A stretch of DNA of 64,000 nt from Neokomagataea tanensis (GTDB taxonomy: Bacteria > Pseudomonadota > Alphaproteobacteria > Acetobacterales > Acetobacteraceae): contig NZ_CP032485.1 of NCBI RefSeq assembly GCF_006542335.1, positions 784,001 to 848,000 on the forward strand. Reading direction: 5' to 3'. How positions within the stretch are numbered: the first letter of the stretch is position 1; every line of letters starts with the position of its first letter. Positions 43,083-53,189 of the stretch are shown here, in pieces. The notes under the pieces are model-generated. The model was given only the letters and a program-made list of their open reading frames with translations, made no database searches and had not been told where the DNA came from. The position numbers and the translations under genes were made by a program.

Positions 43083-44282
43083 ATGCGCCACCGTTCTTTT
43101 GCTCTTCTCGCAGGTTTTGCTTTTCTTGCCCCCAGTTTTGCCGCTGCAAAACACACCCCACAGCACCACACTGCATCAACTCAAACGCCGGGTGCTCTGC
43201 TCTCCAGCTCCCCTCTCGCAGCGCCGCTCAGCCTGCCAGAAGCTGGTGCCGCATTCCGAATAAGCTACACCGCCACTGACGGCGTAACGGGCCACGGTAT
43301 TATCCCCGTAACTGGCGAAGTTATTTTCCCCGCTGGCCCTGCTCCGCAAGGAGGGTGGCCCATCGTCGCATGGGCACACGGAACCGTCGGCCTTAATGAT
43401 TCCTGCGCTCCCTCCCTCAACGCCCATAGCAAACGTGATGCGACCTACCTAACAGCGTGGCTCAAGCGCGGCTTTGCTATCGTCGCAACGGATTATCAGG
43501 GCCTTGGCGGTCCGGGGATGCACCCTTATCTGAACACACGCGCCGAAGCATACAGCGTATTAGATGCTATCCGCGCATCCCTCTCCGGATTAAGAAACCT
43601 TCAAAATAAAATTTTGATTGTAGGCCAGTCACAGGGCGCGGGCGCCGCATTCGCATCGGCGGCTTTTGCACCAGCTTACAGCCCCGACCTCAACATCCGT
43701 GGAACGGTTGCCACTGGCATCCCTTTCATCACGCCGCAAATGGCGACGGCGCTCGTTCAGCCTCTTCCTAGCGGCACTCCCAGCCCAGCACCTGGGCAGG
43801 ACCCCCTCGTCTCTTACGTCCTTCTTATCGGTGCTTCCTTGGGTGGCCTGAGTCCGGATTTTCATCCAGAGGCAGCCTTTACTCCCGCAGCAATGAATGC
43901 GTACCGCGCCGCTTCAGAAACCTGCCTGACAGGCTTGGAAGACGACGTCGCCAAAGAAGGTTTGACGCGACAGAGCGCCTTTAAACCGACCCTCCCGCAA
44001 GCGTTGGCGCCGGCGTTTATGTCGCTCTCCTACCCGACGCTTCACCTAAAACAGCCACTCTTTGTCGGAACGGGGAGCGCAGACCAAGACGTCCCCACCG
44101 CAGCACAGCTAGGCCTCGTCAAAGCAGCTTGCGCAGCGGGTACCACCGTACAAGCACATCTCTATCGTGGTTTGAACCACTCCCAAACCGTTAATGCGTC
44201 TTTGGCGGACTCTGCGGCCTTCACACAGGCCGTTATGAATAACCAGCCAGTAACGCCAATCTGCGCGCCAGTCGCCCAGTAG
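43083..44282 (+). CDS. Secreted lipase-like alpha/beta hydrolase (LIP family)
   Basis: 399 residues from ATG 43083, which has CAGGAGC five bases upstream. A signal peptide (FALLAGFAFLAPSFAAA) is followed by an alpha/beta-hydrolase domain: oxyanion region WAHGTVGLNDSCAPS, nucleophile elbow GQSQGAGAA, Asp in GSADQDVP and His in GLNHSQT. The pattern matches secretory lipases of the LIP family, best known from fungi but also found in actinobacteria and proteobacteria. It probably hydrolyses short-chain esters or lipids outside the cytoplasm; substrate unknown. Confidence 0.83.
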   Translation: MRHRSFALLAGFAFLAPSFAAAKHTPQHHTASTQTPGALLSSSPLAAPLSLPEAGAAFRISYTATDGVTGHGIIPVTGEVIFPAGPAPQGGWPIVAWAHGTVGLNDSCAPSLNAHSKRDATYLTAWLKRGFAIVATDYQGLGGPGMHPYLNTRAEAYSVLDAIRASLSGLRNLQNKILIVGQSQGAGAAFASAAFAPAYSPDLNIRGTVATGIPFITPQMATALVQPLPSGTPSPAPGQDPLVSYVLLIGASLGGLSPDFHPEAAFTPAAMNAYRAASETCLTGLEDDVAKEGLTRQSAFKPTLPQALAPAFMSLSYPTLHLKQPLFVGTGSADQDVPTAAQLGLVKAACAAGTTVQAHLYRGLNHSQTVNASLADSAAFTQAVMNNQPVTPICAPVAQ

Positions 44283-44293
44283 GCACCAATATT

Positions 44294-44331
44294 AAAAAAA
44301 ACCCGCTCTCTTCATCTACGAAGGGAGCGGG
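44294..44331 (-). terminator. Terminator of ptrB
   Basis: A 12-bp stem with one G-T pair (44302-44313 with 44320-44331) and six-base loop. On the minus strand it is followed by a T8 run (complement of 44294-44301), so it ends ptrB, 70 bases after its stop; it may also end the convergent lipase-like gene. Confidence 0.8.
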
Positions 44332-44400
44332 CGTATAAATTGCACTCAGATCATACCACCAGCATGAAGCCTCTCTCACCCTGAGACCTCACACCTGCCT

Positions 44401-46506
44401 CTATGTGTGAGGCGACCGCTCCACGGCCCAGATGGCGAAGGCTTGCACCAAAGCGACTTCTTCCAAGCGCTTATAGCGCCCGGAGGAACCGCCATGCCCA
44501 GCATCCATATTGATACGGCACAAGAATGGCCCCCCTGAAGCCACGTCGCGCAGGCGCGCAATCCACTTGGCTGGCTCCCAATACGTCACGCGTGGATCAG
44601 ACAAACCGCCCATCGCCAAAACAGCCGGATAAGCCTTCGCTGTAATGTTGTCATAGGGTGAATAACTGGCGATACGATCGTACGCTACTTCATCCTCCAA
44701 CGGATTGCCCCATTCCGGCCATTCTGGCGGCGTCAGAGGCAACGACACGTCTGACATGGTGTTGAGCATATCAACAAACGGTACCTGAGCTGCAATGCCC
44801 GCAAACAGCTCGGGCGCCATGTTGGCAACTGCCCCCATCAGCAGCCCGCCAGCAGAACCACCATGCGCAACGATACGCCCCGCTTGCCCATAGCCTTGGG
44901 CGACCAGATGCTCAGCCGATGCAATAAAATCCGTAAACGTGTTGGTCTTTTTCTCCGCACGGCCATTCAGAAACCAACTCCAGCCCTTCTCCGCACCTCC
45001 GCGAATATGAGCAATCGCATAAATCCAGCCACGATCAACCAAGCTAAAGGCAGAAACAGAGAAAGTGGCGTCCATTGAAATTCCGTAAGAGCCGTACCCG
45101 TACAGAAGCAATGGAGCAGAGCCATTAAGCGCCTGACCGCGCTTCATCAGCACCGTAACAGGCACCTGCTCCCCATCCGAAGCCGTGGCAAAGAGACGGC
45201 GCGTCTCGTAGTGTTCCGGGTCGTGCCCCGATGGCACATCCCGGACTTTCTGCAAAACACGCTCCCCGGTTTTAACGTTATAGTCATACCAATGCGCTGG
45301 ACGCGTCGGGGACTGGTATACGTAACGCAGTACGGATTGCTTATATTCTGGGAACCCCAGCAACGTCAGGTCATAAGCAGGCTCATCCATGCGAATAGAC
45401 GTCGCTGCCGCACGGACATCACCCGTCACCCCATGCGGGACGACATAGAGATTAATGTTCCCGTCGCACCGTTCGGCCCATGCCAAATATCCCTCTGAAG
45501 CCGCTGCCTCGAGGACATAGTGCCCAATTTTGTAAGGGACAAAGCTACGCCAATGTTCCCGGTCCGTTGCTGTATCTGGCGTAATCATCAGCTGGAAATC
45601 AACAGCGCCATCCCGGTTGGTCAGCACCACAAAATGGTCGTTCCAATGCGTCAGCGTATAGCGCTCCCCACGCACTAAAGGTGCGGCAATGACAGGCGCC
45701 CGCTCGGGGTGTTCTGCCGGGATAAGCAGCGTCTCATTGGTGTCGTGGTCGCCACGCTCAATGATGATCCATTTGCGCGAAGCACTTGTACCGATGCTGA
45801 GAAAGAAACCGGAGTCGGTTTCCTCAAATACAAGCACATCATCACCGCCAAGAAGCGGCCGGCGGTAAATTCGGGATGGACGCCCATGATCATCCCGGAA
45901 AATCCAGAAGAGCCACTGGCTATCAGGGGAGAGCGTGAAGCTCCCCGTTGCGCTCTCAACGGGCGGTGCACATAACGCGCCAGTCTCTAGATCCCGCACC
46001 TGAATCCGATAGACTTCCGACCCTTGCACATCCTCAGCAAACACGTAGTAACGGTGATCGGAAGAGTGACCTGCCGCCGCTAGAGCATAATAGGGAAAGT
46101 CCTTTGCTCGTGCTTCAACGTCCAGCAAAACTTCCTCAGCGCCGCCGCCGCGTGGCTTGCGAGCCCGCAACGGGTGCTGCGCTCCCTTTTCGAAGCGCGT
46201 GTAATATTCCCACGCACCGTCAGGTGTCGGCACAGATGACTCGTCAGGCGGGATGCGACCAATCATTTCTTCCAGCAGTGTCTTTTGCAGATCCTGCGTG
46301 TCATGAAGCACCGCATCAGCGTACGCGTTTTCGGCCCGCAGATGCTCCGCTATATCGTCACGCAGGACTTTCGGGTCCCGCAAAACCTGCTGCCAGTTTT
46401 CATCCTTCATCCAGAAGAACTCATCAACGCGCGTACGCCCGAGCTGAGTAATGCTATGCGGATCGCGCCGTGGCGCAGGAGGGGTGGTGCTGTGCGATGT
46501 GCTCAT
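44401..46506 (-). CDS. ptrB: Oligopeptidase B
   Basis: 701 residues, S9A subfamily. Cytoplasmic (no signal peptide) serine peptidase cutting after Arg or Lys in short peptides. Propeller plus hydrolase domain; Ser in HGGSAGGLLMG, Asp in GGLSDPRVTYWEPAKW and His in DAGHGGSSGRYKRLEE complete the triad, and the YGSYGISMD and HIRGGAEKGWSWF motifs are typical of PtrB rather than POP. The signal-bearing S9 enzyme at 3.1-5.2 kb is a distant paralogue. Confidence 0.95.
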   Translation of the reverse strand: MSTSHSTTPPAPRRDPHSITQLGRTRVDEFFWMKDENWQQVLRDPKVLRDDIAEHLRAENAYADAVLHDTQDLQKTLLEEMIGRIPPDESSVPTPDGAWEYYTRFEKGAQHPLRARKPRGGGAEEVLLDVEARAKDFPYYALAAAGHSSDHRYYVFAEDVQGSEVYRIQVRDLETGALCAPPVESATGSFTLSPDSQWLFWIFRDDHGRPSRIYRRPLLGGDDVLVFEETDSGFFLSIGTSASRKWIIIERGDHDTNETLLIPAEHPERAPVIAAPLVRGERYTLTHWNDHFVVLTNRDGAVDFQLMITPDTATDREHWRSFVPYKIGHYVLEAAASEGYLAWAERCDGNINLYVVPHGVTGDVRAAATSIRMDEPAYDLTLLGFPEYKQSVLRYVYQSPTRPAHWYDYNVKTGERVLQKVRDVPSGHDPEHYETRRLFATASDGEQVPVTVLMKRGQALNGSAPLLLYGYGSYGISMDATFSVSAFSLVDRGWIYAIAHIRGGAEKGWSWFLNGRAEKKTNTFTDFIASAEHLVAQGYGQAGRIVAHGGSAGGLLMGAVANMAPELFAGIAAQVPFVDMLNTMSDVSLPLTPPEWPEWGNPLEDEVAYDRIASYSPYDNITAKAYPAVLAMGGLSDPRVTYWEPAKWIARLRDVASGGPFLCRINMDAGHGGSSGRYKRLEEVALVQAFAIWAVERSPHT

Positions 46507-46561
46507 GAGCCAAAATGTGGCGCAGAATTAAGCGCTATTCAATGGGAGACATCATCACACG

Positions 46562-46873
46562 TTACAATGTTTCCAGATGCTCACGCGTTGCCATGGCAGC
46601 GTGGTGTACCGATGGTAACAAAGAGAAATCCTGAAGCACATACAAGACCAAAACTGCCAGCAAAAGAAACGCCAACAATCGGCCGAAGATACGAAAAACA
46701 CTATAGAGAAGAAAAAAGAATACCCCCCAAAGAAAAATATTTTGCAAAATCGGATTAATACCAAAATGAACCAAAATACTTCTTAGACTTGTTTCTATAA
46801 CAGCAATAACAGCTACGATTACGCCGATAATGGCAAGAATAACCGTACAAACCATATTAAACAGCGCGTGCAT
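46562..46873 (-). CDS. Small hydrophobic membrane protein
   Basis: 103 residues with three predicted membrane segments (MVCTVILAIIGVIVAVIAVI, NIFLWGVFFFLLYSVF, LLAFLLLAVLVLYVL) and a short polar C-terminus. A strong GGAGGA ribosome site lies eight bases before ATG 46873, which supports this frame over a longer overlapping one on the other strand. No family recognised with certainty. It lies between ptrB and the AEC transporter gene and reads with ptrB. Confidence 0.62.
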   Translation of the reverse strand: MHALFNMVCTVILAIIGVIVAVIAVIETSLRSILVHFGINPILQNIFLWGVFFFLLYSVFRIFGRLLAFLLLAVLVLYVLQDFSLLPSVHHAAMATREHLETL

Positions 46874-47066
46874 CTTAAAATTCCTCCGGATCGATACAGC
46901 ATTACAACACGCTTAACGGTCGTAAAAGAATAATAGCTGCACCCGCTCTAGGGATAGACGAACCGCAGAAGAATGATAAGGAAGATCATTCCTGCCATAA
47001 TGCCAGTGTCCCGCATATTGCTGGGCCATGTACGGCATTCCCTATTTTAAAATGGTGATTTGCCTG

Positions 47067-48026
47067 ATGCCGAGCGCGTCTTCCTTATTCATAACAATCG
47101 TTCAGTCTATTCTCCCCATTCTCGTCACACTCGCACTTGGCTATTACGCTGCATTCCGGCGCGATTTTGATGCTGTGCAGGCCAGCGTTCTGACACGCCT
47201 AGTCATGCTTTATGCGCTCCCCATCGAACTGCTCGCATCGATCTTAAGTACGCCGCGCGCAGAAGTCATGACAGCAGGTCCCATAGCCGTGCTTATATGT
47301 TTTGCGATGATCGGGGGTTATGGCCTGATATTCGGCGTTTTGCATGGCATTTTCCGCTTCCCCCGCCGTGAAGCCGCAATGATTGCCATGGCAACAACCG
47401 GGCCTTCCGTGCCGTTTATAGGTATTCCCGTACTTGGTCAGCTCTTTGGCCCGGCTAGCGCTGTCCCCATTTCAGTTGGTGCGCTGGCAATGAACCTTGT
47501 CCAGATGCCGCTCTCTTTTATTTTGCTGCAGCAAACCAAACCATCTGCCCCGCAGGGAGAGCATAGAGCAAACCCACTAATGGCTCAGCTCAAACACGCT
47601 TTCAGAGAACCTGTCGTGTGGGTACCTATGCTCGCCCTTGCATTGGTTTGCGTAGGGTTCTCCCTACCACCTTTTCTGAAAGGCTCCCTTTTACTGCTCG
47701 GGCATACAACTGGCGGCGCTGCTTTGTTTGCGTCCGGCGTTGTGCTTTTTACACGGCAGGTCCGCTTTAGCCCGCTTGTAGGCCTTGTCATATTTGCAAA
47801 AAACCTTGTTATTCCGGGGATTATTTACGCCATCGCCCGCATGTGGCACCTGCCGCACATGCCAATGCGCGAAACTGTGTTGACGATGGCCATTCCCAGC
47901 GCCTCCATCAATGTTATTCTAGCGATGCGCTTTCAGGTTCTTGAGCGTGAAGTTGCGTCTATTCTGTTCTTCGGAACGCTGAGTTCGATCGCAACCATGT
48001 CCTTCTTTATCTGGCTGACATCCTGA
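47067..48026 (+). CDS. AEC family transporter (auxin efflux carrier/MdcF-like)
   Basis: About 319 residues with ten hydrophobic segments in two inverted halves: IVQSILPILVTLALGYYAAFRRDF at the start and AGPIAVLICFAMIGGYG, then FSPLVGLVIFAKNLVIPGIIYAIARMW and ETVLTMAIPSASINVILAMRF at the end. Family members export or import small organic acids such as malonate or malate; substrate is unknown. Start codon uncertain (47028, 47052 or 47067). It is followed by the phosphatase gene 23 bases on. Confidence 0.87.
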   Translation: MPSASSLFITIVQSILPILVTLALGYYAAFRRDFDAVQASVLTRLVMLYALPIELLASILSTPRAEVMTAGPIAVLICFAMIGGYGLIFGVLHGIFRFPRREAAMIAMATTGPSVPFIGIPVLGQLFGPASAVPISVGALAMNLVQMPLSFILLQQTKPSAPQGEHRANPLMAQLKHAFREPVVWVPMLALALVCVGFSLPPFLKGSLLLLGHTTGGAALFASGVVLFTRQVRFSPLVGLVIFAKNLVIPGIIYAIARMWHLPHMPMRETVLTMAIPSASINVILAMRFQVLEREVASILFFGTLSSIATMSFFIWLTS

Positions 48027-48049
48027 TCAAGACATTACTGGAAAACACT

Positions 48050-48511
48050 ATGCCCAGCTTTCTCTTTGTCTGTACCGGTAACATCTGCCGCTCTCCACTC
48101 GCTGAAGTCGCTATGCGGCACGAAGCCGAGAAACGCGGCCTCACACTGGACATCGACTCCGCAGGAACAGGGCATTGGCACATCGGAGATCCGCCCGATC
48201 CACGTGCACAACGTGTCGCGCGCAAACATGCTCTTGATGCATCAACACTACGCGCACGCAGCGTTAATCCAGAAGATTTCCACAGATTTACCCACATCAT
48301 TGCACTAGATAATTCCCACCTTTCTGCCTTACAGAAAATGCGTCCACATGATGCAACAGCAGAGCTCTCCCTGATGCTCGATCACCTCCCCGGGCGCGAA
48401 GGCGATGACGTTGAAGACCCCTATTACGGGCCTGATTCGGACTTCGATACAGTCTGGAAAGAGGTGGAATCTTCTTGCAAAACGCTTGCTCACAACACTT
48501 TGGACCGCTGA
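48050..48511 (+). CDS. Low-molecular-weight protein-tyrosine phosphatase
   Basis: 153 residues. The phosphate-binding loop is CTGNICRS with catalytic Cys8 and Arg14, and the general acid Asp is in VEDPYYGP. Complete and of normal length. In many bacteria such enzymes oppose tyrosine kinases that control exopolysaccharide export, but no kinase is nearby here. TGGAAAA lies before ATG 48050. Probably one transcript with the AEC transporter and the dehydrogenase. Confidence 0.93.
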   Translation: MPSFLFVCTGNICRSPLAEVAMRHEAEKRGLTLDIDSAGTGHWHIGDPPDPRAQRVARKHALDASTLRARSVNPEDFHRFTHIIALDNSHLSALQKMRPHDATAELSLMLDHLPGREGDDVEDPYYGPDSDFDTVWKEVESSCKTLAHNTLDR

Positions 48512-48543
48512 TCAATCGGCCCTTACACAGATGGAGACACACC

Positions 48544-49476
48544 ATGTCCACTCTTGCTGAACTACTTCTGATTGATCCGTTCCCCGCCCCCATTGACACG
48601 CGCCTCAAAACACTCTTCACCACTCATCAATTCACGACTCCACAAGAGTTATCCACTATTGCTCCACGAATCCGTGGAGTCGCGACAGGCGGCGGGTCTG
48701 GCCTTCCTCGTGCTATCTTGGATTCCCTACCAAATTTAGAAATTATTTCCGTAAATGGCGTTGGCACGGATCAAATTGACCTCAACGAAGCCAAAAAACG
48801 TAATATCCGCGTTACAACAACGCTTGGCACACTTACGGACGACGTAGCCGATATGGCTCTTAGCCTCTTACTGGCCACACTGAGAAACACCGTCAAGAAC
48901 GACAGCTTTGTCCGCAGCGGGCAGTGGGGAGCCATTCAGCCGCCTCTCGCACGAACAGTACGTGGCCGTAAGGTCGGTATCGTTGGTTTTGGTAATATCG
49001 GCCAAGCGATTGCGCATCGCGTCAGCGCTTTTGGGGTAGAGCTGGCATACTTCAACTCCCGCCAACAACCTGAAAGCCCAATCCGCTTTGAGCCTAACCT
49101 GTTTGCCTTGGCGGAATGGGCCGATGTTTTGATACTGGCCGTCTCAGGCGGGCCGCGCTCAGCAGGTATGATCAATGCAGATATTTTGAAAGCCTTGGGG
49201 CCAGACGGTGTTTTGATCAACATCGCACGGGGCACCGTAGTCGACGAAGATGCGTTGCTTGACGCCCTTCAACTTGGGACTATTGCAGGCGCGGGTCTGG
49301 ACGTGTTCCAAAACGAACCTGCCATCAACCCTCTTTTCCTGACGCTGCAAAACACAGTCCTTCAGGCGCACCAAGCATCGGCAACGCTTGAAACGCGTAG
49401 CGCAATGGGCAACCTCATGGTCGATAACCTGATTGCGCATTTTGAGGGTAAACCACTCCTTACCCCCATTCTTTGA
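48544..49476 (+). CDS. D-isomer-specific 2-hydroxyacid dehydrogenase
   Basis: 310 residues from ATG 48544, with GGAG eight bases upstream. Rossmann motif GIVGFGNIGQAIAHR, catalytic Arg in GPRSAGMIN, Glu in LDVFQNEP and His in QAHQASATLETR. NAD(P)H-dependent interconversion of 2-keto acids and D-2-hydroxy acids, most like glyoxylate/hydroxypyruvate reductases; Arg in the cofactor loop (NSRQQPESP) suggests NADPH preference. In an acetic acid bacterium it could serve keto-gluconate or glyoxylate reduction, which is inference. Confidence 0.9.
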   Translation: MSTLAELLLIDPFPAPIDTRLKTLFTTHQFTTPQELSTIAPRIRGVATGGGSGLPRAILDSLPNLEIISVNGVGTDQIDLNEAKKRNIRVTTTLGTLTDDVADMALSLLLATLRNTVKNDSFVRSGQWGAIQPPLARTVRGRKVGIVGFGNIGQAIAHRVSAFGVELAYFNSRQQPESPIRFEPNLFALAEWADVLILAVSGGPRSAGMINADILKALGPDGVLINIARGTVVDEDALLDALQLGTIAGAGLDVFQNEPAINPLFLTLQNTVLQAHQASATLETRSAMGNLMVDNLIAHFEGKPLLTPIL

Positions 49477-49484
49477 ACCAGTAT

Positions 49485-49505
49485 CGGCAGGGTTATACCC
49501 TGCCG
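49485..49505. terminator. Hairpin between convergent dehydrogenase gene and nadK
   Basis: An 8-bp GC-rich stem (49485-49492 with 49498-49505) and five-base loop, nine bases after the dehydrogenase stop and seven before the nadK end. No real T run on either strand. Confidence 0.45.
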
Positions 49506-49511
49506 TCTCCC

Positions 49512-50270
49512 CTAACCTGCAAATTGCTCGGTGATGATTCTCTCAGACAGGCTATGATCCGGGTCAAACAATATCCGGGCGTGGTAGGAGCGGTCCTCGC
49601 ACACCGTCACATCAACAACATCACGAATTTCAGTGGAGTCCGCGACTGCTGCCGTCGGCCTTTTTTCAGTGTCTAGCAACGTAAAACGAACAGTCGCTGT
49701 CGCGGGTAACAACGCGCCTCTCCAACGCCTTGGCCGAAAAGCCGAGATAGGCGTCAAAGGCAAGATATTCGCGCTAAGCGGTACAATTGGCCCATGCGCC
49801 GACAAATTATACGCCGTCGAACCTGCAGGTGTAGCAACGATTATCCCGTCGCACACAAGCTCTTCGAGACGTGTACGTCCATCCACTTCAATACGAATAT
49901 GTGACGTCTGGCGGGTTTGCCGGAAAAGGAAAACGTCATTAAACGCCAAGGCTTCAGCCACTTCACCGGAAGCCGTGCGGGCCGTCATTTTCAGCGGATG
50001 CAAAATCGAAGGCTGCGCCCTCTCCAAGCACTCCTTCAGTTCATCTTCGTGCGGGGCATTCATCAGAAAACCAACAGTACCGTAATTCATACCATATACG
50101 GACACGTCCAGCCCCATCACGGCATGAAGCGTTTCCAGCATGAAACCGTCACCACCGAGGCACACAACAACCTCAGCATCATCCAATGCGACATCACCAT
50201 ATCGCTCAATAAAGCGACCGAGCGCTTCCTGCGCTTGTGGGGCGCTTGAAGCCCGGAAAGCAATTTTCAT
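49512..50270 (-). CDS. nadK: NAD kinase
   Basis: 252 residues. Phosphorylates NAD to NADP. The GGDGFML motif (in [17 protein letters not shown]) with the catalytic Asp, the [13 protein letters not shown] segment and the [18 protein letters not shown] motif are all present. Short alphaproteobacterial form. It begins seven bases after the stop of the amidase gene, on the same strand, so the two are probably co-transcribed; the ribosome site would lie in the end of that gene. Confidence 0.96.
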   Translation of the reverse strand: MKIAFRASSAPQAQEALGRFIERYGDVALDDAEVVVCLGGDGFMLETLHAVMGLDVSVYGMNYGTVGFLMNAPHEDELKECLERAQPSILHPLKMTARTASGEVAEALAFNDVFLFRQTRQTSHIRIEVDGRTRLEELVCDGIIVATPAGSTAYNLSAHGPIVPLSANILPLTPISAFRPRRWRGALLPATATVRFTLLDTEKRPTAAVADSTEIRDVVDVTVCEDRSYHARILFDPDHSLSERIITEQFAG

Positions 50271-50277
50271 GATGAAA

Positions 50278-51120
50278 TCAGATCAACCGGCGATTTTCTT
50301 GAACCTGCATACGCTGACGCGTTTTTTCTACAAGCTCTATATCGATTTCAGCAACACCCCAAGACGGCTCAGCCCCTAATTGCAGTACGACTTCACCCCA
50401 CGGATTTATCACCATCGAATGGCCATAGGTCTGCCTTTCTGTACCATCCGCCTCAACGTACCAACCCGTTGTGCCGCACGCAGCCACCCAAGCCTGCATT
50501 TCAATCGCTCGGGCACGCAGCAACACCTCCCAATGCGCCTCCCCCGTTTGTTGGGTAAAAGCTGCTGGCAGAAGTAACATTTTCACGTCGGCCGCGCGTA
50601 ATGCCAGAAATAACTCTGCAAAACGCATGTCGTAACAAATAGCCAATCCCGTGCAGACATCATTGATGTCAACAGTTGTGACCTCTTCGCCCGGCACATA
50701 GGTTGCGCTCTCGCGGTAGCCATCTCCGTTGGGCGTTACAACGTCAAAAAGATGGATTTTACGGTAACGCGCTGCCTCATGACCATCAGGGGAAAAAACA
50801 AGCGTCGTATTAGCCAGACGCGTTTCACCTTCCTGCTCCACACGCTCGCCGATTGAGCCTCCATGGACCCAAATGCCGTGCTCAAGCGCCATCGTACGCA
50901 GCGCTTCGTAAAGCTCTCCCCCCTTCTCCCCCGGTGGGGGTAGAACCTCAGATGCTGCCAGCTTCACGTCCCGCGTACCGCCCAAACAGCTCCAAACCTC
51001 TGGCAAAAGAACAAGCTCAGCTTGCCCTTCCCGTACTGCCTCGGCCACCAAGCTTTGGGCTTGAGCGATATTAACTGCCCGCTCCGTGCCCGGCGTCATC
51101 TGAATCAGTGCGATACGCAT
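50278..51120 (-). CDS. Carbon-nitrogen hydrolase (Nit1-like, deaminated glutathione amidase type)
   Basis: 280 residues of the nitrilase superfamily. The triad is visible: Glu in LVLLPEVWS, Lys in YRKIHLFDV and Cys in [13 protein letters not shown]. The C-terminal [10 protein letters not shown] is shared with Nit1-type proteins, which remove the amide from deaminated glutathione as a repair enzyme. AGGGG precedes ATG 51120. nadK follows seven bases downstream. Confidence 0.9.
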   Translation of the reverse strand: MRIALIQMTPGTERAVNIAQAQSLVAEAVREGQAELVLLPEVWSCLGGTRDVKLAASEVLPPPGEKGGELYEALRTMALEHGIWVHGGSIGERVEQEGETRLANTTLVFSPDGHEAARYRKIHLFDVVTPNGDGYRESATYVPGEEVTTVDINDVCTGLAICYDMRFAELFLALRAADVKMLLLPAAFTQQTGEAHWEVLLRARAIEMQAWVAACGTTGWYVEADGTERQTYGHSMVINPWGEVVLQLGAEPSWGVAEIDIELVEKTRQRMQVQENRRLI

Positions 51121-51167
51121 TTATCGTGCCCCTGTGGGTGTTCCTTAGGTTCACTGATACGCGATGG

Positions 51168-52085
51168 TCAGCCTGTACGTAAGCCCTGTCTTTCTTCGGA
51201 GAGTGCTTCCTGAGCAAAACTCACGACTAATCCTTCAGCTATACGCCCGATATCAATAGTTGCTGGAGAAAAACGGTAATCTTCAACTACGCTTCTTTGC
51301 TGACGAATAGCCCCAGGAACGCGACTATCCTTCCGAATGCAGCCCGCCAATTCCGGCTCCCACTTTAAAAATGATCGGCACGCCATGAAGAGCTTTTCGA
51401 AGGTTTTTTTGCCACTTCGATGACTTGCAGCCTGATTAATAACGACCTGACAATCCATTACTCCACCACCAGAAGCCCGCCTGTCCCGCGCGTATAATTT
51501 CATAACAGCATACACATCCGCCAAGGCTGTAGGCTCTTCTGTCGTTACTGCAATCAAACGATCTGCCATAACGGATAAATGCCGCGTCACAGCATCTATC
51601 CCTGCACATAAATCCACTACGATAACGTCGTAACGACGCAGAAGCCTCAAAGACAGTAAAAGCCGATCCGCGCTTGCACGCTCCAGTCCCGTCGCCGTCG
51701 ACAGCCCTGATCGCCCCGGCAAAACATCAAATTGTAGAAGGTGCTTTCCACGCGTCATTACACGGGAGGAATAGGTCTGGATTGCATCTTCCAAACGACA
51801 TTTCCCGGATAGTAAATCGACCAGATCGTAATGTGGGGCCAAGCCTAATTGCAGATCCACATTCGCCAGGCTGAAATCACCGTCCAAAATCAGGACGCGC
51901 TTGCCAGACCGCGCCAGCTCATGCGCTAAGGAGACTGCAATCCACGTTTTTCCGACGCCCCCTTTCCCGGATGCTACAGCAACAACCCGCGTGCGCTCCC
52001 CGTCAGGCAAAATACGCGCACCATCCATCGTCATGAGCGACAAAACGTTATCTCGTTCGATTTTTTGCATCATTGCTTCGCTCAT
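51168..52085 (-). CDS. flhG: Flagellar number regulator FlhG (MinD/ParA-type ATPase)
   Basis: 305 residues. Deviant Walker A SGKGGVGKTWIAVSLA, DGDFSLANVDLQLGL and VVDLCAGID are typical of FlhG/FleN/YlxH. It limits flagellar number, acting with FlhF at the pole. Its start overlaps the flhF stop by four bases (ATGA), so the two are coupled. It is the last gene of the flagellar operon; the amidase gene starts 47 bases further on. Confidence 0.92.
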   Translation of the reverse strand: MSEAMMQKIERDNVLSLMTMDGARILPDGERTRVVAVASGKGGVGKTWIAVSLAHELARSGKRVLILDGDFSLANVDLQLGLAPHYDLVDLLSGKCRLEDAIQTYSSRVMTRGKHLLQFDVLPGRSGLSTATGLERASADRLLLSLRLLRRYDVIVVDLCAGIDAVTRHLSVMADRLIAVTTEEPTALADVYAVMKLYARDRRASGGGVMDCQVVINQAASHRSGKKTFEKLFMACRSFLKWEPELAGCIRKDSRVPGAIRQQRSVVEDYRFSPATIDIGRIAEGLVVSFAQEALSEERQGLRTG

Positions 52086-53164
52086 TGCACTCGTCCTTGT
52101 GCCAGCATATGCCGCGCCATTACCGCAGCGCTTGGCGATAAAGTAGGGCTCTTGGCCCGCGATACATCCTGTTTACCCACCACATGCCGCGATACCGCCC
52201 GCTGAGGCCGCACTGGGAATTCCTGTTTTACCGCCTGCTGAAATGGGAGTACCCGATCCCGCATCCGGACCAGCACTTGCCGCAATATAGCTGGCGTTAA
52301 AGGCTGCAATCCTTCAATTACGCTCCGCCCGGTGCTGATCTCAGCCAAAGGCACTCCCCTTAATCCCGCTTGAACAATCCCTCCCATACGCCGACAGCAA
52401 TCCGCCTTCGAAACGATAGTATTTTGGGCTCCTAATGCCTGAAACATGGACAAAACTTCGCATGTTTCATCTGCATGCCCACCAGCTGGGTGAACAACAG
52501 CAAGCGAACCAGACACTGCAGCCTTAATTTCATTCAGACGGTCCAATAACGCACCATCCCACGGGGATACCCCGAAAGTATCGACAAGCATCATCCGTCT
52601 CTGCCCTTCATGGGCATACAGCGCTTTAAGCGCCATAGGCGTATCAACGGCCCGCAATTCAACACCCAGTATCTTCATACAAGCCGCAAGCTGCTCAAAC
52701 GCGCCTGACCGTTCCGTATCCATCGTAACAACGAGCGGATCACGCCCTGACAAAACCATTCGTGTAGCAAGCCGCGTTACAGCCAGTGTTTTACCCCCAC
52801 CGGGAACACCACAAACAACAAGCGGAGTTTCCTCACGGGCCAGGCTCAACCCGCCAAACCTAACATATTGCCCCAAAATCATTGCCTCACGCTCGGGGCT
52901 CGCCCCTGCAGCGAGTTCGGGCAGGTCAAATCCGTGCCATTCTGGCAATGAACGCTGAGCGGAAGCCTGCCCCTCCTCCATTGAGGAAAGCACGCTAACG
53001 GGCGGCCCGGCGTCCTCTTCGGCTTCTTCTCGGGCAACCGTAATTTCAACGCCACCACCACGCAGACTGCGTGAGCCCAAAATAAGCGCATCTTCACCGA
53101 AATCTCTGCGCAATACGGCCATCGCGGCAGACATGGATGCTTCCCGTATGAGCTTTACGCGCAC
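52082..53164 (-). CDS. flhF: Flagellar biosynthesis protein FlhF (SRP-type GTPase)
   Basis: 360 residues, somewhat shorter than the usual 400-480. The N-terminal RVKLIREASMSAAMAVLRRDFGEDALILGSR segment and P-loop VCGVPGGGKTLAVTR are clear, then VVTMDTERSGAFEQL and LVDTFGVSPW in the place of the usual DTAG box. FlhF places the flagellum at the cell pole. The start is GTG at 53164. A variable linker joins the two domains. The degraded G3 motif (DTFG) is worth noting. Confidence 0.9.
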   Translation of the reverse strand: MRVKLIREASMSAAMAVLRRDFGEDALILGSRSLRGGGVEITVAREEAEEDAGPPVSVLSSMEEGQASAQRSLPEWHGFDLPELAAGASPEREAMILGQYVRFGGLSLAREETPLVVCGVPGGGKTLAVTRLATRMVLSGRDPLVVTMDTERSGAFEQLAACMKILGVELRAVDTPMALKALYAHEGQRRMMLVDTFGVSPWDGALLDRLNEIKAAVSGSLAVVHPAGGHADETCEVLSMFQALGAQNTIVSKADCCRRMGGIVQAGLRGVPLAEISTGRSVIEGLQPLTPAILRQVLVRMRDRVLPFQQAVKQEFPVRPQRAVSRHVVGKQDVSRAKSPTLSPSAAVMARHMLAQGRVQ

Positions 53165-53189
53165 AACACACCCCGCTTTCCATCATGCC

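Noticed and set aside
46285..46758. 157-codon plus-strand frame overlapping the end of the small membrane protein gene and the ptrB start
   Set aside because: It covers parts of two better supported minus-strand genes, has a basic unpatterned product and no ribosome site.
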